Assembly (NCBI GenBank): GCA_020845955.1
Contig: JADLEU010000365.1
Span: forward strand, 1-58,613
Direction: 5' to 3'
Length of the DNA: 58,613 nucleotides
DNA from: Anaerolineales bacterium
Lineage (GTDB): Bacteria > Chloroflexota > Anaerolineae > Anaerolineales > UBA6663
Below are positions 38,407 through 45,845 of the stretch, one piece after another. Every line of letters starts with the position of its first letter. Within the stretch, counting starts at the first letter, position 1. The notes beneath the pieces were generated by a model. The model was not told the DNA's origin, made no database searches, and worked only from the letters and a program-made list of their open reading frames with translations. A program made the translations under genes and the position numbers.

Positions 38407-38787
38407 TCAGTCATACAGGACCGTGCGCAGCTCGTCGGGCAGGCCCAAAAAATCTTCGGTGGCGGCGATCGCCTGGCGGCTGTCGCGGCAGACGCGCACG
38501 CAGTGCCCCAGGCCTTCGAGGGCCGCGACCCACTCGCGCTGTTCGGGCGAGAGCGTGTTGCGGCCGTGCTTGAACTCGATCCACAAGCCGGCGTAGCCGC
38601 CGCGCGGGACGGGCAGGTGGGTGTCGGGCACGCCGGCGCGCAGGCCCTCGGCCGACAGGCGCCGGGCGGTGGTAAGGGCGCGCCAGCCGCCATTGGGGAT
38701 GGCGTAGAACAGGCGCAGCTCCGGGATCCGGCCCGCGGCCGCAGCCACCCACTGGAAGAAGGCCGATTGCTCGGCGTGCTCGCTCAT
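38407..38787 (-). CDS. VRR-NUC domain nuclease
   Basis: A 126-residue single-domain nuclease. SEHAEQSAFFQWVAA at the N-terminus, LFYAIPNGG, AGVPDTHLPVPRGGYAGLWI, EFKHGRNTLSPEQREWVAAL and CVRVCRDSRQAI match the PD-(D/E)xK fold of VRR-NUC enzymes; Asp of VPD and Glu/Lys of IEFK are the catalytic residues. These structure-selective nucleases are frequent in phage replication modules. It might also supply end processing for the RecT protein, since no RecE-type exonuclease is present. Confidence 0.85.
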   Translation of the reverse strand: MSEHAEQSAFFQWVAAAAGRIPELRLFYAIPNGGWRALTTARRLSAEGLRAGVPDTHLPVPRGGYAGLWIEFKHGRNTLSPEQREWVAALEGLGHCVRVCRDSRQAIAATEDFLGLPDELRTVLYD

Positions 38788-38978
38788 GGCTGCAGCGCCT
38801 GAGCCCGGCTGCAGCGCTCGCAGCGGTAAATGCTTTCGTGCGTCGTGGCCGTCTCGGCGGCCAGCACGTGGCGGGTCACGGCCGCGCAGCGCGGGCAGCG
38901 CGCCAGGCGCACGTGCGGGAGCCCGGCGGCAGCGCGGCCGATCAGGCGGATGAAGACGACGGCCGGGTTGGTGATCAT
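38784..38978 (-). CDS. Small zinc-ribbon protein
   Basis: A 64-residue protein with two CxxC pairs (CPRCAAVTRHVL and YRCERCSRA), forming a zinc ribbon as in small RNA- or DNA-binding proteins. It overlaps the nuclease and helicase genes by 4 bp each. Confidence 0.6.
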   Translation of the reverse strand: MITNPAVVFIRLIGRAAAGLPHVRLARCPRCAAVTRHVLAAETATTHESIYRCERCSRAQALQP

Positions 38979-40294
38979 GATGGTCTCAGCCTGGAAAGCG
39001 GCTCAAAGCTCATGTGCTCGGCGATGAAGGCGAACTGTGCCCGGGCGTTGCGCTCCCCTTCGCGCGCTTTGCGGTTGATCAGCTCCGCGATGCAGTCAGC
39101 CTTGGTGTTGTAATAACTTTCGCGGTAGAGCGCCGTCACCGTGTCGGCGTTCTCTTCGATCTCGCCGCTGTCGCGCAAGTCTTTCAAGTCCGGGCGCTTG
39201 TCCCCCTGGACCTCGACGCCGCGGTTGAGCTGCGCGGCGGCCAGCACCGGCACGTCCAGCGCCTTGGCCAGGCACTTGAACCCCCAGGCGATCGCGCCGG
39301 CGCGCTTGTTCTCGTTCTCCGCCCGGTCGGCGAACAGGCGCAGGTGGTCGGCGACGACCAGCGCGAGCGGTCCCGCCTGACGGGCCAGGCGCTCGCACGC
39401 GGCGCGGACCTCGTCGGTCGTCTGCGGCGTGCTGTCGTCGATCCAGAGCGTCTGGCGGCTGGCCAGCTCGCCAATCTCGCTCAGCAAGCGCCCGCGCGCC
39501 TCATCGTCCAAGCGGCGCTGGCGCCAGGCCAGCACCGACACACGCGCGCGCCGGGCCGCCATGCGCAGCAGGATCTGGCGCGCGTTCATCTCCTTCGAGA
39601 AAAATGCCACCGGCCCCGTGTACCGGCTGACGAAATCGGAAAGCTGGCAGAGCAGTGCCGTCTTGCCCATCGCCGGACGCGCCATGACGAACGTCGCCGT
39701 GCCGCGTTCCAGGCCGCCGCCCAGCGTCTCGTCCCAGGCGGACAGTCCTGTCGAGACCATGCGCTCGCCCAGCCGCTCGGGCTCGACGATGTATGGCCAG
39801 ATGTCTTCGGCTATTTCCCCAGATGGCGCCAGGTGGTCCGGCGCGCTCGCCGCGGCCAATTCCGGCCCGCGGGCCAGCACGGCGTCTAGAGCGGACTCGC
39901 CATCCCCATAGGCCGCCCTGGCCACCGCGGCCGCATATTCCAGCGCGCGCCGGCGTTGATGCTCGCGCGCCACGATGCGGGCATAACTCTCGGCATAGGC
40001 GCTATTAGGCGTCTCGGTCATCAGCCGCACCAGGTAGGCGGCGCCGCCGATCTCCTCGAGTTTCCCCCGCCCCTCGAGCGCGCTGGTAACGGTCACGAAA
40101 TCGACGGCCTGGCTGCTCGCCTGCAGTCCGGCGACGGTCTCCCACACCCAGCGGTGCTGCTGCAGATAAAACATCTCCGGACTGACCCATCTCAATTCGC
40201 CGGCCAGGGCCGGATCGATCAGCGCCGCGCCGACCAAAGCGCGCTCAGCCTGCGCGTCATACGGCGCGCCGCGGATTTCAGGATAGGCGCTCAT
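38975..40294 (-). CDS. dnaB: DnaB-type replicative helicase
   Basis: A 439-residue protein of the usual DnaB length. N-terminal helical domain at 10-120 (EIRGAPYDAQAERALVGAAL, LEEIGGAAYLVRLMTETP). RecA-like domain: Walker A at 205-212 (ARPAMGKT), the H1-like FFSKEMNARQILLRM, Walker B-like LALVVADHLRLF, and RDSGEIEENADTVTALYRES. The Walker B acidic residue is followed by His instead of the common Tyr. It unwinds the phage template and is loaded by the initiator encoded next to it (4-bp overlap). Confidence 0.92.
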   Translation of the reverse strand: MSAYPEIRGAPYDAQAERALVGAALIDPALAGELRWVSPEMFYLQQHRWVWETVAGLQASSQAVDFVTVTSALEGRGKLEEIGGAAYLVRLMTETPNSAYAESYARIVAREHQRRRALEYAAAVARAAYGDGESALDAVLARGPELAAASAPDHLAPSGEIAEDIWPYIVEPERLGERMVSTGLSAWDETLGGGLERGTATFVMARPAMGKTALLCQLSDFVSRYTGPVAFFSKEMNARQILLRMAARRARVSVLAWRQRRLDDEARGRLLSEIGELASRQTLWIDDSTPQTTDEVRAACERLARQAGPLALVVADHLRLFADRAENENKRAGAIAWGFKCLAKALDVPVLAAAQLNRGVEVQGDKRPDLKDLRDSGEIEENADTVTALYRESYYNTKADCIAELINRKAREGERNARAQFAFIAEHMSFEPLSRLRPS

Positions 40295-41118
40295 GCGTAG
40301 TCCTTGAACTGGGGCGACGCCTGCTCGGTCCGCCGGAGTCCCACCAGGTCCGTGAAGACGGCCACGACCGAGATCGGCGCCTGGATGGTCAATCCATTGC
40401 GGCGCATGCGCGCGACCGTGGCCAGCATCAACGCGGCCGGCTCGGCAAGCCCGTCACACAGGGCTGCCATTTGCCGGAGCGGGCGCCACCACAGCGCGCC
40501 GATCTGCCGGCCTGTTTTCGGGCCATTGGACGCCGGCAGCGCAATGCCAGATGCCTGCTCAAATGCGGCACACAGCAGTTTGGGTAGGTCCGTTTCGTCC
40601 GAACCCGGCTGCGTCACGGAATTCGGCTGGCCGGCCGCCGCTGGCACACGCATGGCGACAGCCGGCGGGCGCGCGGGCGGCTGTTTTTCGCCCGCGTGTT
40701 TTCTCCTCTTATCTCCTCTCCTCTCCTCTAGGGGTGAGTAGGTCGTGACCAACTCATGACCAGGTCCTGACCCGATCTTGAGCGGCGGCGGGAGGGCGCT
40801 GGGCGCTTCCCGGTCCGTTTTTCCCTGGTATTTGTGGAAGTTCGGTAGGTGGAAATACCCGCGTCCGTCAGCGGTGTATCTCACGATCATGCCTCGTTCG
40901 GCGAGCTGCTTCATCACCGCTTCCAGCATCTCGGGGGTCACGTCGCGCCGCAGGGGGAACAGCTTCGATCGCAGCCAGGTGGCATCATCTAATCCGCGTC
41001 CCTCGGAGTCGAGGCAGAGGGGCAGCAACACCCAGGACAACCGATGGAAGTCATCTGGCAGGCCGTTCACGTCAAGGCTATCTACGATCTTGCTGTGCAA
41101 TTTTCGCCACTGCGGCAT
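40291..41118 (-). CDS. Phage replication initiator / helicase loader-like protein
   Basis: A 275-residue protein starting at ATG 41118. Residues 1-105 form a winged-helix module (MPQWRKLHSKIVDSLDVNGL, FHRLSWVLLPLCLDSEGRGL, TPEMLEAVMKQLAERGMIVR, GRGYFHLPNFHKYQGKTDRE), as in phage replisome organisers. A charged linker and a C-terminal helical domain follow. It overlaps dnaB by 4 bp, which supports an initiator/loader role; the phage origin may lie within or near this gene. Confidence 0.75.
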   Translation of the reverse strand: MPQWRKLHSKIVDSLDVNGLPDDFHRLSWVLLPLCLDSEGRGLDDATWLRSKLFPLRRDVTPEMLEAVMKQLAERGMIVRYTADGRGYFHLPNFHKYQGKTDREAPSALPPPLKIGSGPGHELVTTYSPLEERRGDKRRKHAGEKQPPARPPAVAMRVPAAAGQPNSVTQPGSDETDLPKLLCAAFEQASGIALPASNGPKTGRQIGALWWRPLRQMAALCDGLAEPAALMLATVARMRRNGLTIQAPISVVAVFTDLVGLRRTEQASPQFKDYA

Positions 41119-41123
41119 TGTGG

Positions 41124-41429
41124 CTATTCGGGCTCGACCAGCATTGCCGGCCGGGCCCACCGGCCGACGAGCGCATGGCGGCGGCCTTCGCGGCGCGGTG
41201 TGGGGATGACGCCGGGGACCACCGGCTCGGGCCAGTGCTTGAGCACGATCGTCCATTCGGCGTCGGAGGGCGCCTGGTCGTAGCGCGCGATGGTGAGCTG
41301 CACCGTGCCGTCGGCGGCCTGGAGCACGTCCAGCACCAGGCCGCGCGGCAGGCTGCGGCGGATGGGCAGGCCGGTGTGGGCGCGCGCGTCGGCCAGCATG
41401 GCGCGCAGGGTGTGCTTGAGCGTGGTCAC
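41124..41429 (-). CDS. Conserved phage protein of unknown function
   Basis: A 101-residue protein with LKHTLRAMLADARAHTGLPI, RRSLPRGLVLDVLQ, DAEWTIVLKHWPEPVVPG. I have the impression that this is a widespread early-region protein in phages and prophages of Chloroflexota-type hosts. No function is known to me. It overlaps recT by 4 bp. Confidence 0.6.
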   Translation of the reverse strand: MTTLKHTLRAMLADARAHTGLPIRRSLPRGLVLDVLQAADGTVQLTIARYDQAPSDAEWTIVLKHWPEPVVPGVIPTPRREGRRHALVGRWARPAMLVEPE

Positions 41430-42340
41430 TCGGCACCGCCCTCGGCGCTGCCGATGCGGTGTCGCCCCTTGCTCCTGCTGGCCTGGGCGTCACGGACGGC
41501 GATCTCGGCGTCCGCGTCGGCGTTGGACGCGTAGGGCGGCTCGGGCTCGGCTGGCGCGCTGGGTGGGGCCGGCGGCGCGTCTTCGTCTGGGCCGTAGAGC
41601 GCGGCCTTGTCGGCGGCGTGGCTGGCGCCGTTCCCATTCGCCGGCCGCTGGTCATCCGTCGGCTCGTCGGCGGCCAGGGCCTGGCGCATCTCGATCGACA
41701 TGATGCCCCAGGTGCGCAGCAGGTCGGACAGCACGGTCTTGAGCTCCATGGCCGGCGTCGCCGTCTGCCAGGCGCCATCCTTGCGGTCATAGCCCTGCGA
41801 GTAGTGCCGGGCGTGGGCGTGGATCTTGTCCAGCGGCCAGTAGACGAACTTCTCGAAGCCGCTGGCCAGCTTCAGGTAGGCCAGCACGCCGACTACCGTC
41901 TCGCTCTGGGGCGGGCTGAAGCGCAACTGCCCGGTGAAGCGGTTGACGATCTCCACTTCGCCTTCCAGCACGTGGGCGACTTCGAGCTTCAGGTATTGCC
42001 CGGTGCGCAGCGCGAGTTGGATGATGCCCTTGTAGCCGGGCTGGAAGCGCGCCTGGCCCTTGTAGGGCACGAGATAGGCGAAGCCCAGGTTCTCGTTGAT
42101 GGGCAGGTCCAGCGCGGCCGCCTGCAGCGCCGCGGCGATGACAGTATTGGGATCGCACTCGGCCAGTTTGGGCTTGGCGTAGACCAGCGTGCTGAGCGAG
42201 GCGATGAACATGGCGGCCTTGTGCTTGTCGCCCATGACCTGCTCAAAGCGGTCGCGCACGCTGGCGGCCTGCAAGAGGGCCCGGACGCTGCCGGAGGCCG
42301 GGGTCGGCAGGCGGCCGGTCGTCACGGATTGGTCAGCCAT
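41426..42340 (-). CDS. recT: RecT-family single-strand annealing protein
   Basis: A 304-residue protein. Central motifs of RecT: FIASLSTLVYAKPKLAECDP, VIAAALQAAALDLPINENLG, FAYLVPYKGQARFQPGYKGI, IQLALRTGQYLKLEVAHVLE. These form the DNA-binding core of annealing proteins that pair complementary strands in phage recombination. The C-terminus is acidic and Pro-rich and may bind an SSB partner. ATG 42340 overlaps the frame-shifted end of the upstream gene by 8 bp. Confidence 0.92.
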   Translation of the reverse strand: MADQSVTTGRLPTPASGSVRALLQAASVRDRFEQVMGDKHKAAMFIASLSTLVYAKPKLAECDPNTVIAAALQAAALDLPINENLGFAYLVPYKGQARFQPGYKGIIQLALRTGQYLKLEVAHVLEGEVEIVNRFTGQLRFSPPQSETVVGVLAYLKLASGFEKFVYWPLDKIHAHARHYSQGYDRKDGAWQTATPAMELKTVLSDLLRTWGIMSIEMRQALAADEPTDDQRPANGNGASHAADKAALYGPDEDAPPAPPSAPAEPEPPYASNADADAEIAVRDAQASRSKGRHRIGSAEGGAE

Positions 42341-42579
42341 AGTAGTATCCTTTCAGTTCGTCTTCGTCGATCTTCACCACGCGAACAGCCAATTCCTTCT
42401 TCCACGTACACCTGCCGCCGGATGCGCACGAGTCTGCGGTCGCCCAATTTCTGGCCCCGCTCTTCGTCGGCGCTGAGCACCTCCACCTGCCAGCCCCGCC
42501 GGCCGTAGTAGCCGTCCAGAAACGCCTCGACGTCCTTCCCGCGCTGGAACTGGGCCGTCTCAACTAAACGTCGTGCCAT
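42333..42579 (-). pseudogene. Frameshifted small protein (possible nuclease-like), upstream of recT
   Basis: Frame one begins at ATG 42579 with MARRLVETAQFQRGKDVEAF, LDGYYGRRGWQVEVLSADEE and RGQKLGDRRLVRIRRQVYVE. Then the coding character jumps by +1 to a frame ending KELAVRVVKIDEDELKGYYY-Gly-stop at 42333; zero-frame ribosomes would end at 42322 after an unlike tail. One extra base (near 42396) explains it. Either a sequencing or mutational frameshift, or a rare +1 site. The pattern Lys-Asp-x-Glu and GDR recalls small phage DNA enzymes, but I make no claim about the family. Confidence 0.5.
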
Positions 42580-43507
42580 TGCCGAGTGTCCCGAAATACA
42601 TCTGATCCGGCAGTTCCAGTTTCCAGGTGAACCAGGCCACGGGGAACTGCGCCCCGCCACCCTCCCAGCCCTTCTTGGGCATTTTGAAGTTGACGCGCCG
42701 GTCCAGGAACAGCACTTCCAGGCCGTGCCGCTTGAACAGCGTTTGCGCCCTGCTGGCGCCCAGCGTTTCGACCGGCAGCAGCAGCGCGAACGGGCGGCCC
42801 AGCCGGTAGCAGCGCTCCAGCCACTCGTACTTGATGCTGTAGGGGGGATTGGTGACCAGGCAGTGCCAGGGCTCGGGCGGGGCGTACTCGAAGAAGTTCT
42901 GGCCGGTGAGGAGGTCGGTGCCGAGGCAGCGCCGGTCGGCGTCGTAGAAGGCCTCCACCAGCAACCCTTCCCCGCAGGCCGGCTCCCAGATGGTCCATTC
43001 CATCGGCAGGAAGGGCAGCAGCGGGTCGATGGCGTAAGGCGGGGTCTGGCAGGCATCGTAACCTTGCGGCACGTAGGCATCGCCCGCGCGGTTGGATTTG
43101 TTGTCGCGCTTGTAGTTGAAATCGCGCACGACCTGCTCAACGATCGCGGCGGTGGGCTGGCCGTTCGCGCGCCGGGTCGCCTCGTCCCAGGCCGCCTGCT
43201 GCTGCTCGGCGGCGAGCTGGGCCATGGGGCGGACCTGCCTTTCGGCGTCGGGCAGAATGGGAACCGTGGTTCCCAAATTGCCCACGGTTTCAGCAGCCCC
43301 AATCAGTTGGTTGGCGCGCCGCCGCGTCATGCCCCAGCGCTCTTGGGTGTATTCTTCGAAGGTCTTATGGCTGGCACGGTACAGCCGGCCGTCGCGGATG
43401 CGCAGCAGGGCGTTTCCCACTTCGACGAACGTCGATAGGCCAAGCTGGATGATGGTTTCCAGCCGCGCCAGTTCTTTGCTTTCGTTCCTTGCCAGTTCGT
43501 CAGCCAT
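42560..43507 (-). CDS. DNA adenine methyltransferase fused to a KfrA-like N-terminal module
   Basis: A 315-residue protein. Residues 15-75 (LGLSTFVEVGNALLRIRDGR, THKTFEEYTQERW-type helices) resemble the N-terminal module of the 36951-37766 protein. The C-terminal methyltransferase domain has motif I WEPACGEGLLVEAF and motif IV TNPPYSIKYEWLERC, the NPPY of N6-adenine or N4-cytosine enzymes. There is no restriction partner nearby, so it is a solitary enzyme that may protect phage DNA or control gene expression. Start ATG 43507; it overlaps the next gene by 20 bp. Confidence 0.8.
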   Translation of the reverse strand: MADELARNESKELARLETIIQLGLSTFVEVGNALLRIRDGRLYRASHKTFEEYTQERWGMTRRRANQLIGAAETVGNLGTTVPILPDAERQVRPMAQLAAEQQQAAWDEATRRANGQPTAAIVEQVVRDFNYKRDNKSNRAGDAYVPQGYDACQTPPYAIDPLLPFLPMEWTIWEPACGEGLLVEAFYDADRRCLGTDLLTGQNFFEYAPPEPWHCLVTNPPYSIKYEWLERCYRLGRPFALLLPVETLGASRAQTLFKRHGLEVLFLDRRVNFKMPKKGWEGGGAQFPVAWFTWKLELPDQMYFGTLGNGTTFS

Positions 43508-43521
43508 GTTTGTCAGTGGCC

Positions 43522-43623
43522 TCACTTGCACCCCTCGCGGCTGCCGGCGAGTACCACGCGGCCGTCTTTCCCCTGGGCCCACGTCTCCTCGCCGGCAGCC
43601 GCCAGCGGCGCACCTACGACCAC
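43522..43623 (-). CDS. Possible 33-residue peptide
   Basis: A GTG start at 43623 overlaps the end of the upstream membrane-protein gene, and the frame runs to 43522: VVVGAPLAAAGEETWAQGKD, then GRVVLAGSREGCK. It fills a 106-bp gap in an otherwise packed region, which is the only support. Confidence 0.3.
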   Translation of the reverse strand: MVVGAPLAAAGEETWAQGKDGRVVLAGSREGCK

Positions 43624-43766
43624 AAGTACCCGTCCCCATCGCGCTCGGGCGCCGGCCGGTGCTTGAGCACGGCCCGGTGTGACCAGCGCGCGGCGCCGGC
43701 GGCCACGGAGAACACGACGCACACGCCCACCAGGACACACAGCGCCGGCACCACGAAGACGCTCAT
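43614..43766 (-). CDS. Small single-pass membrane protein
   Basis: A 50-residue protein with one transmembrane helix (FVVPALCVLVGVCVVFSVAA) and a basic C-terminus. Its ATG (43766) overlaps the upstream stop codon. One of several tiny membrane proteins encoded in a row here. Confidence 0.6.
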   Translation of the reverse strand: MSVFVVPALCVLVGVCVVFSVAAGAARWSHRAVLKHRPAPERDGDGYLWS

Positions 43767-44032
43767 GGGCGGCGTCTCCCGTAGCTGACCAGCGCGCCAA
43801 GCGCCAGTCCGAACACGGCGCCGGCGGCGCAGAACCAGCGCGCATCCCGGGTGAACAGTCCCAAGGCCAGCGGCGTCCAAAACAGCAGCGCCGACGCCAG
43901 GCCGCCCAATAATCCCCAGCCGACCATGTTGCCCTTGGCGATGTTCTCCGCCTGCACAGCTCGGTCATGCTCAGTCAGCGCTTGGCCGCGCGCGTCGAAG
44001 TAGTTGCGCAGCGGATCGTGGTTCATCTTCAT
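43763..44032 (-). CDS. Small two-pass membrane protein
   Basis: An 89-residue protein with two hydrophobic helices (WGLLGGLASALLFWTPLALG and FCAAGAVFGLALGALVSYG) and a short charged N-terminal region. ATGA overlaps on both sides. Function unknown. Confidence 0.6.
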   Translation of the reverse strand: MKMNHDPLRNYFDARGQALTEHDRAVQAENIAKGNMVGWGLLGGLASALLFWTPLALGLFTRDARWFCAAGAVFGLALGALVSYGRRRP

Positions 44033-44145
44033 CGCGGGCCTTCCGTCTTGACGCCCAGCCGGCGCAGCACGAACAGGATCAGGGCAAAGGCAGTGAAGGG
44101 CGAGAACAGGATCGCGGCCAGGGCGAAGGTGTCAAAGAGCGTCAT
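44029..44145 (-). CDS. Tiny single-pass membrane protein, 38 residues
   Basis: ATG 44145 to TGA 44031-44029: MTLFDTFALAAILFSPFTAF, then ALILFVLRRLGVKTEGPR. One long transmembrane helix followed by a basic tail (positive-inside). Both ends overlap neighbours by 4 bp (ATGA), strongly suggesting a real gene despite its size. Confidence 0.65.
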   Translation of the reverse strand: MTLFDTFALAAILFSPFTAFALILFVLRRLGVKTEGPR

Positions 44146-44459
44146 TGAATATTGTCCTTTTGGAACAGGTGCGGCGCGTGCTTCTCAATGGCCCGGTGCG
44201 CGGCTTCCGGGTTGAGGCGGATCGTGGCGTCCAGCAGATCGCCCAGGGCGAGCTCCGCCAGCGTGGCGATGCTGGCCAACTGGGCGCGGTGGTCGAGGCG
44301 CAGGTTCTCGGCCCACTTCGACGGCGCCGGCGGCTCGCTGGCCTGGCGCTCCAATTCGGCGATGCGCTCGGTCAGGCGCCGGTCGCGCATCAGCAGCCAC
44401 ATGGCGGACGCGCCGCCGGCAAAGCCGGCCAGGATTTGCAAAGCGTTGACTATTTCCAT
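44142..44459 (-). CDS. Small membrane-anchored helical protein
   Basis: A 105-residue protein with an N-terminal transmembrane helix (ALQILAGFAGGASAMWLLM) and a coiled coil/helical domain (RLTERIAELERQASEPPAPS, ATLAELALGDLLDATIRL). Overlaps both neighbours. Confidence 0.6.
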   Translation of the reverse strand: MEIVNALQILAGFAGGASAMWLLMRDRRLTERIAELERQASEPPAPSKWAENLRLDHRAQLASIATLAELALGDLLDATIRLNPEAAHRAIEKHAPHLFQKDNIQ

Positions 44460-44575
44460 CCCAGTACCAACAGGACAATCAGGCTGAGCATGACGATGGC
44501 ACCGGCGATGAATTCAGGATGAGCGCGGATCATTTCTGAGAGAGCGATGAGAGAGCGCCCCGGTCCTGATTTCAT
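44450..44575 (-). CDS. Tiny membrane protein, 41 residues
   Basis: Frame from ATG 44575 (or 44533) with a C-terminal transmembrane helix (FIAGAIVMLSLIVLLVLGWK). The long overlap with the upstream gene (62 bp) if started at 44575 makes the inner start plausible. Confidence 0.5.
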   Translation of the reverse strand: MKSGPGRSLIALSEMIRAHPEFIAGAIVMLSLIVLLVLGWK

Positions 44576-44828
44576 GGCGTACCGTGCCCTTATGAGCGAC
44601 CCCCGTCCGACTGCCCGCTCCCCGCCGCCGGATGATCTGCCGCAGTACGGCGACCTCCAGGTTGGCGCAGCCCAGCGCGGCGCGGGTGCGGCGCAGATCG
44701 TCTTCGAGATCGGCCACGCGCGCGGCCAGGTGGCCAACGGCCGACTGCGCGGCGGCCAGGGCCTGGGCGTTGGCCGTCATGCGGCTGCTTTCGTCCAAGG
44801 CGTCGCGCGGGGTGTAGGTGTCACCCAT
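44514..44828 (-). CDS. Coiled-coil phage protein of unknown function
   Basis: A 104-residue protein with a long helix (MTANAQALAAAQSAVGHLAA, then RVADLEDDLRRTRAALGCAN) suitable for a coiled coil, and a basic C-terminal tail. Start ATG 44828 is 18 bp after the upstream gene. Confidence 0.5.
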   Translation of the reverse strand: MGDTYTPRDALDESSRMTANAQALAAAQSAVGHLAARVADLEDDLRRTRAALGCANLEVAVLRQIIRRRGAGSRTGVAHKGTVRHEIRTGALSHRSLRNDPRSS

Positions 44829-44845
44829 CAAGTTGCGTTCGGCGT

Positions 44846-45214
44846 TCACCGGGCACCGCCTGTCCGCGCCTGGTAGGCGGCGCACAATTGGCTCAGATCC
44901 CAGCACAGGGCGATGGCCATGTGGCGCTGCGCCCGGGTCCACGCGTGGTACTCGCGGCGCCAATAGTCGATCACCGCGTCCCGGTGGCCGTAGGTGTGTT
45001 CCAGGCGCTGAAACTGTTCGCGCTCGTGAAGCAGCTCACAGGCCAGGAAACGCCGGACTTCGGGCAGGGGCACGTAGCGGTTAGTGTGGCCGGTGAGGTC
45101 GGCGAGGCCACTCAGGCAGGCGACGTTGAGCGTGCGGGCGACCGGACCCGCGTACGCGTGGTCCGCCGGCGGGGGTTCGGTTGTAGGAGATTGCGGTGAG
45201 AGTGTGTCAGCCAT
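44846..45214 (-). CDS. Phage protein of unknown function carrying a type B palindrome
   Basis: A 122-residue protein, mostly helical (REQFQRLEHTYGHRDAVIDY, AWTRAQRHMAIALCWDLSQL). The palindrome at 45143-45165 encodes DHAYAGPV in the disordered N-terminus. No family recognised. A 107-bp gap with a promoter-hairpin unit on the other strand lies upstream. Confidence 0.5.
   Translation of the reverse strand: MADTLSPQSPTTEPPPADHAYAGPVARTLNVACLSGLADLTGHTNRYVPLPEVRRFLACELLHEREQFQRLEHTYGHRDAVIDYWRREYHAWTRAQRHMAIALCWDLSQLCAAYQARTGGAR
45143..45165 (+). repeat. Type B palindrome, copy 2
   Basis: Arms CGGACC/GGTCCG around CGCGTACGCG plus T, all 23 bases as at 10320 and 47149. Confidence 0.85.
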
Positions 45215-45222
45215 GTTGTCTA

Positions 45223-45251
45223 TTCCCTTTCGGTCTGCCCTGTGCTATGCT
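45223..45251 (+). promoter_or_regulatory. Rightward promoter of a candidate small RNA
   Basis: TTCCCT (45223-45228) and TATGCT (45246-45251) are spaced by 17 bp, with the extended TG-C before the -10 box. The -35 box is weak. It fires against the neighbouring leftward genes. Confidence 0.45.
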
Positions 45252-45257
45252 TGGGAA

Positions 45258-45320
45258 CAAGCCATCGGGTCATTCCCGACCGGCCTGCCCCCGGCCCTGT
45301 TCCTGCAGGGCCTTTTCTTT
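45258..45320 (+). ncRNA. Candidate small RNA of about 63 nt in the 45.2-kb gap
   Basis: From the expected start near 45258 the transcript would contain a small CGGG/CCCG hairpin and end at a classical terminator: GGCCCTG (45293-45299), loop TTCCTG, CAGGGCC (45306-45312), then TTTTCTTT. No rightward reading frame with a ribosome-binding site follows. It lies between two leftward genes. An antitermination or anti-early-gene role is possible. Confidence 0.45.
45293..45320 (+). terminator. Rho-independent terminator, rightward
   Basis: GGCCCTG pairs with CAGGGCC around a 6-nt loop, followed by TTTTCTTT. The T-tract is only on the right, so it works on rightward transcripts. Confidence 0.7.
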
Positions 45321-45321
45321 G

Positions 45322-45543
45322 TCAGTCGCCGGCTGCTACGACCTCCAGCGCCGGCACTCTCCCGTTTTGCCTCACTACCCGCGTTGTTGCTGGCGGCTGC
45401 CAGTCCTTCGTCGCTTCCAGCGCCCGGCGCATGTACAGCGCTGCCTGTTCCGGTGTGAATTTCTGTTCCAATAATGCGAGCCCAAATAGAAAGACTAAGC
45501 GATTGGCGAGCGGAACAGGGCAGGGGGCGGGGTTGGTGTCCAT
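45322..45543 (-). CDS. Small phage protein of unknown function
   Basis: A 73-residue protein, start ATG 45543 overlapping the upstream stop by one base. LFGLALLEQKFTPEQAALYM then RRALEATKDWQPP is a helical pattern found in small phage early proteins. No function. Confidence 0.5.
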   Translation of the reverse strand: MDTNPAPCPVPLANRLVFLFGLALLEQKFTPEQAALYMRRALEATKDWQPPATTRVVRQNGRVPALEVVAAGD

Positions 45544-45770
45544 TACAGCCAGCCTTCCGCCTTGAGCCGCCGGTACAGGTTAAGCACCCGCCGCGCTTTG
45601 TGTGACTTGGGGCGCGGGCCGTGTTTGCCAGCAGCGCGGCGCCGCGCGCATTCGCTTGGCTGCGGAGCAGGGCGGCGCGGTCGGCCCAGGTGTGTGCCCA
45701 GCAGCCGTTGGTGGCCGTCGGCGTAGCGGCGGGTCTTGCGGGTGTCGGCGAGTTCGCGTTTGGTCGTCAT
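45543..45770 (-). CDS. Small basic protein of unknown function
   Basis: A 75-residue, Arg/Lys-rich protein (about one third basic residues), consistent with nucleic-acid binding. Start ATG 45770 is preferred over the upstream in-frame ATG 45821, which lies in a non-coding-like stretch. The gap 45771-45845 holds nothing I can support. Confidence 0.45.
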   Translation of the reverse strand: MTTKRELADTRKTRRYADGHQRLLGTHLGRPRRPAPQPSECARRRAAGKHGPRPKSHKARRVLNLYRRLKAEGWL

Positions 45771-45845
45771 GGTGAAGGTGAGCCGCGCCGGCCGGGGAAG
45801 CCCTCCCCCCTGGGTACTCACCCCGGCCGGCGCTGGCCCAGGTGA

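Noticed and set aside
45242-45565. A 107-residue rightward frame in the 45.2-kb region
   Set aside because: It has no ribosome-binding site, runs through a perfect terminator and antisense to small genes; composition is not coding-like.
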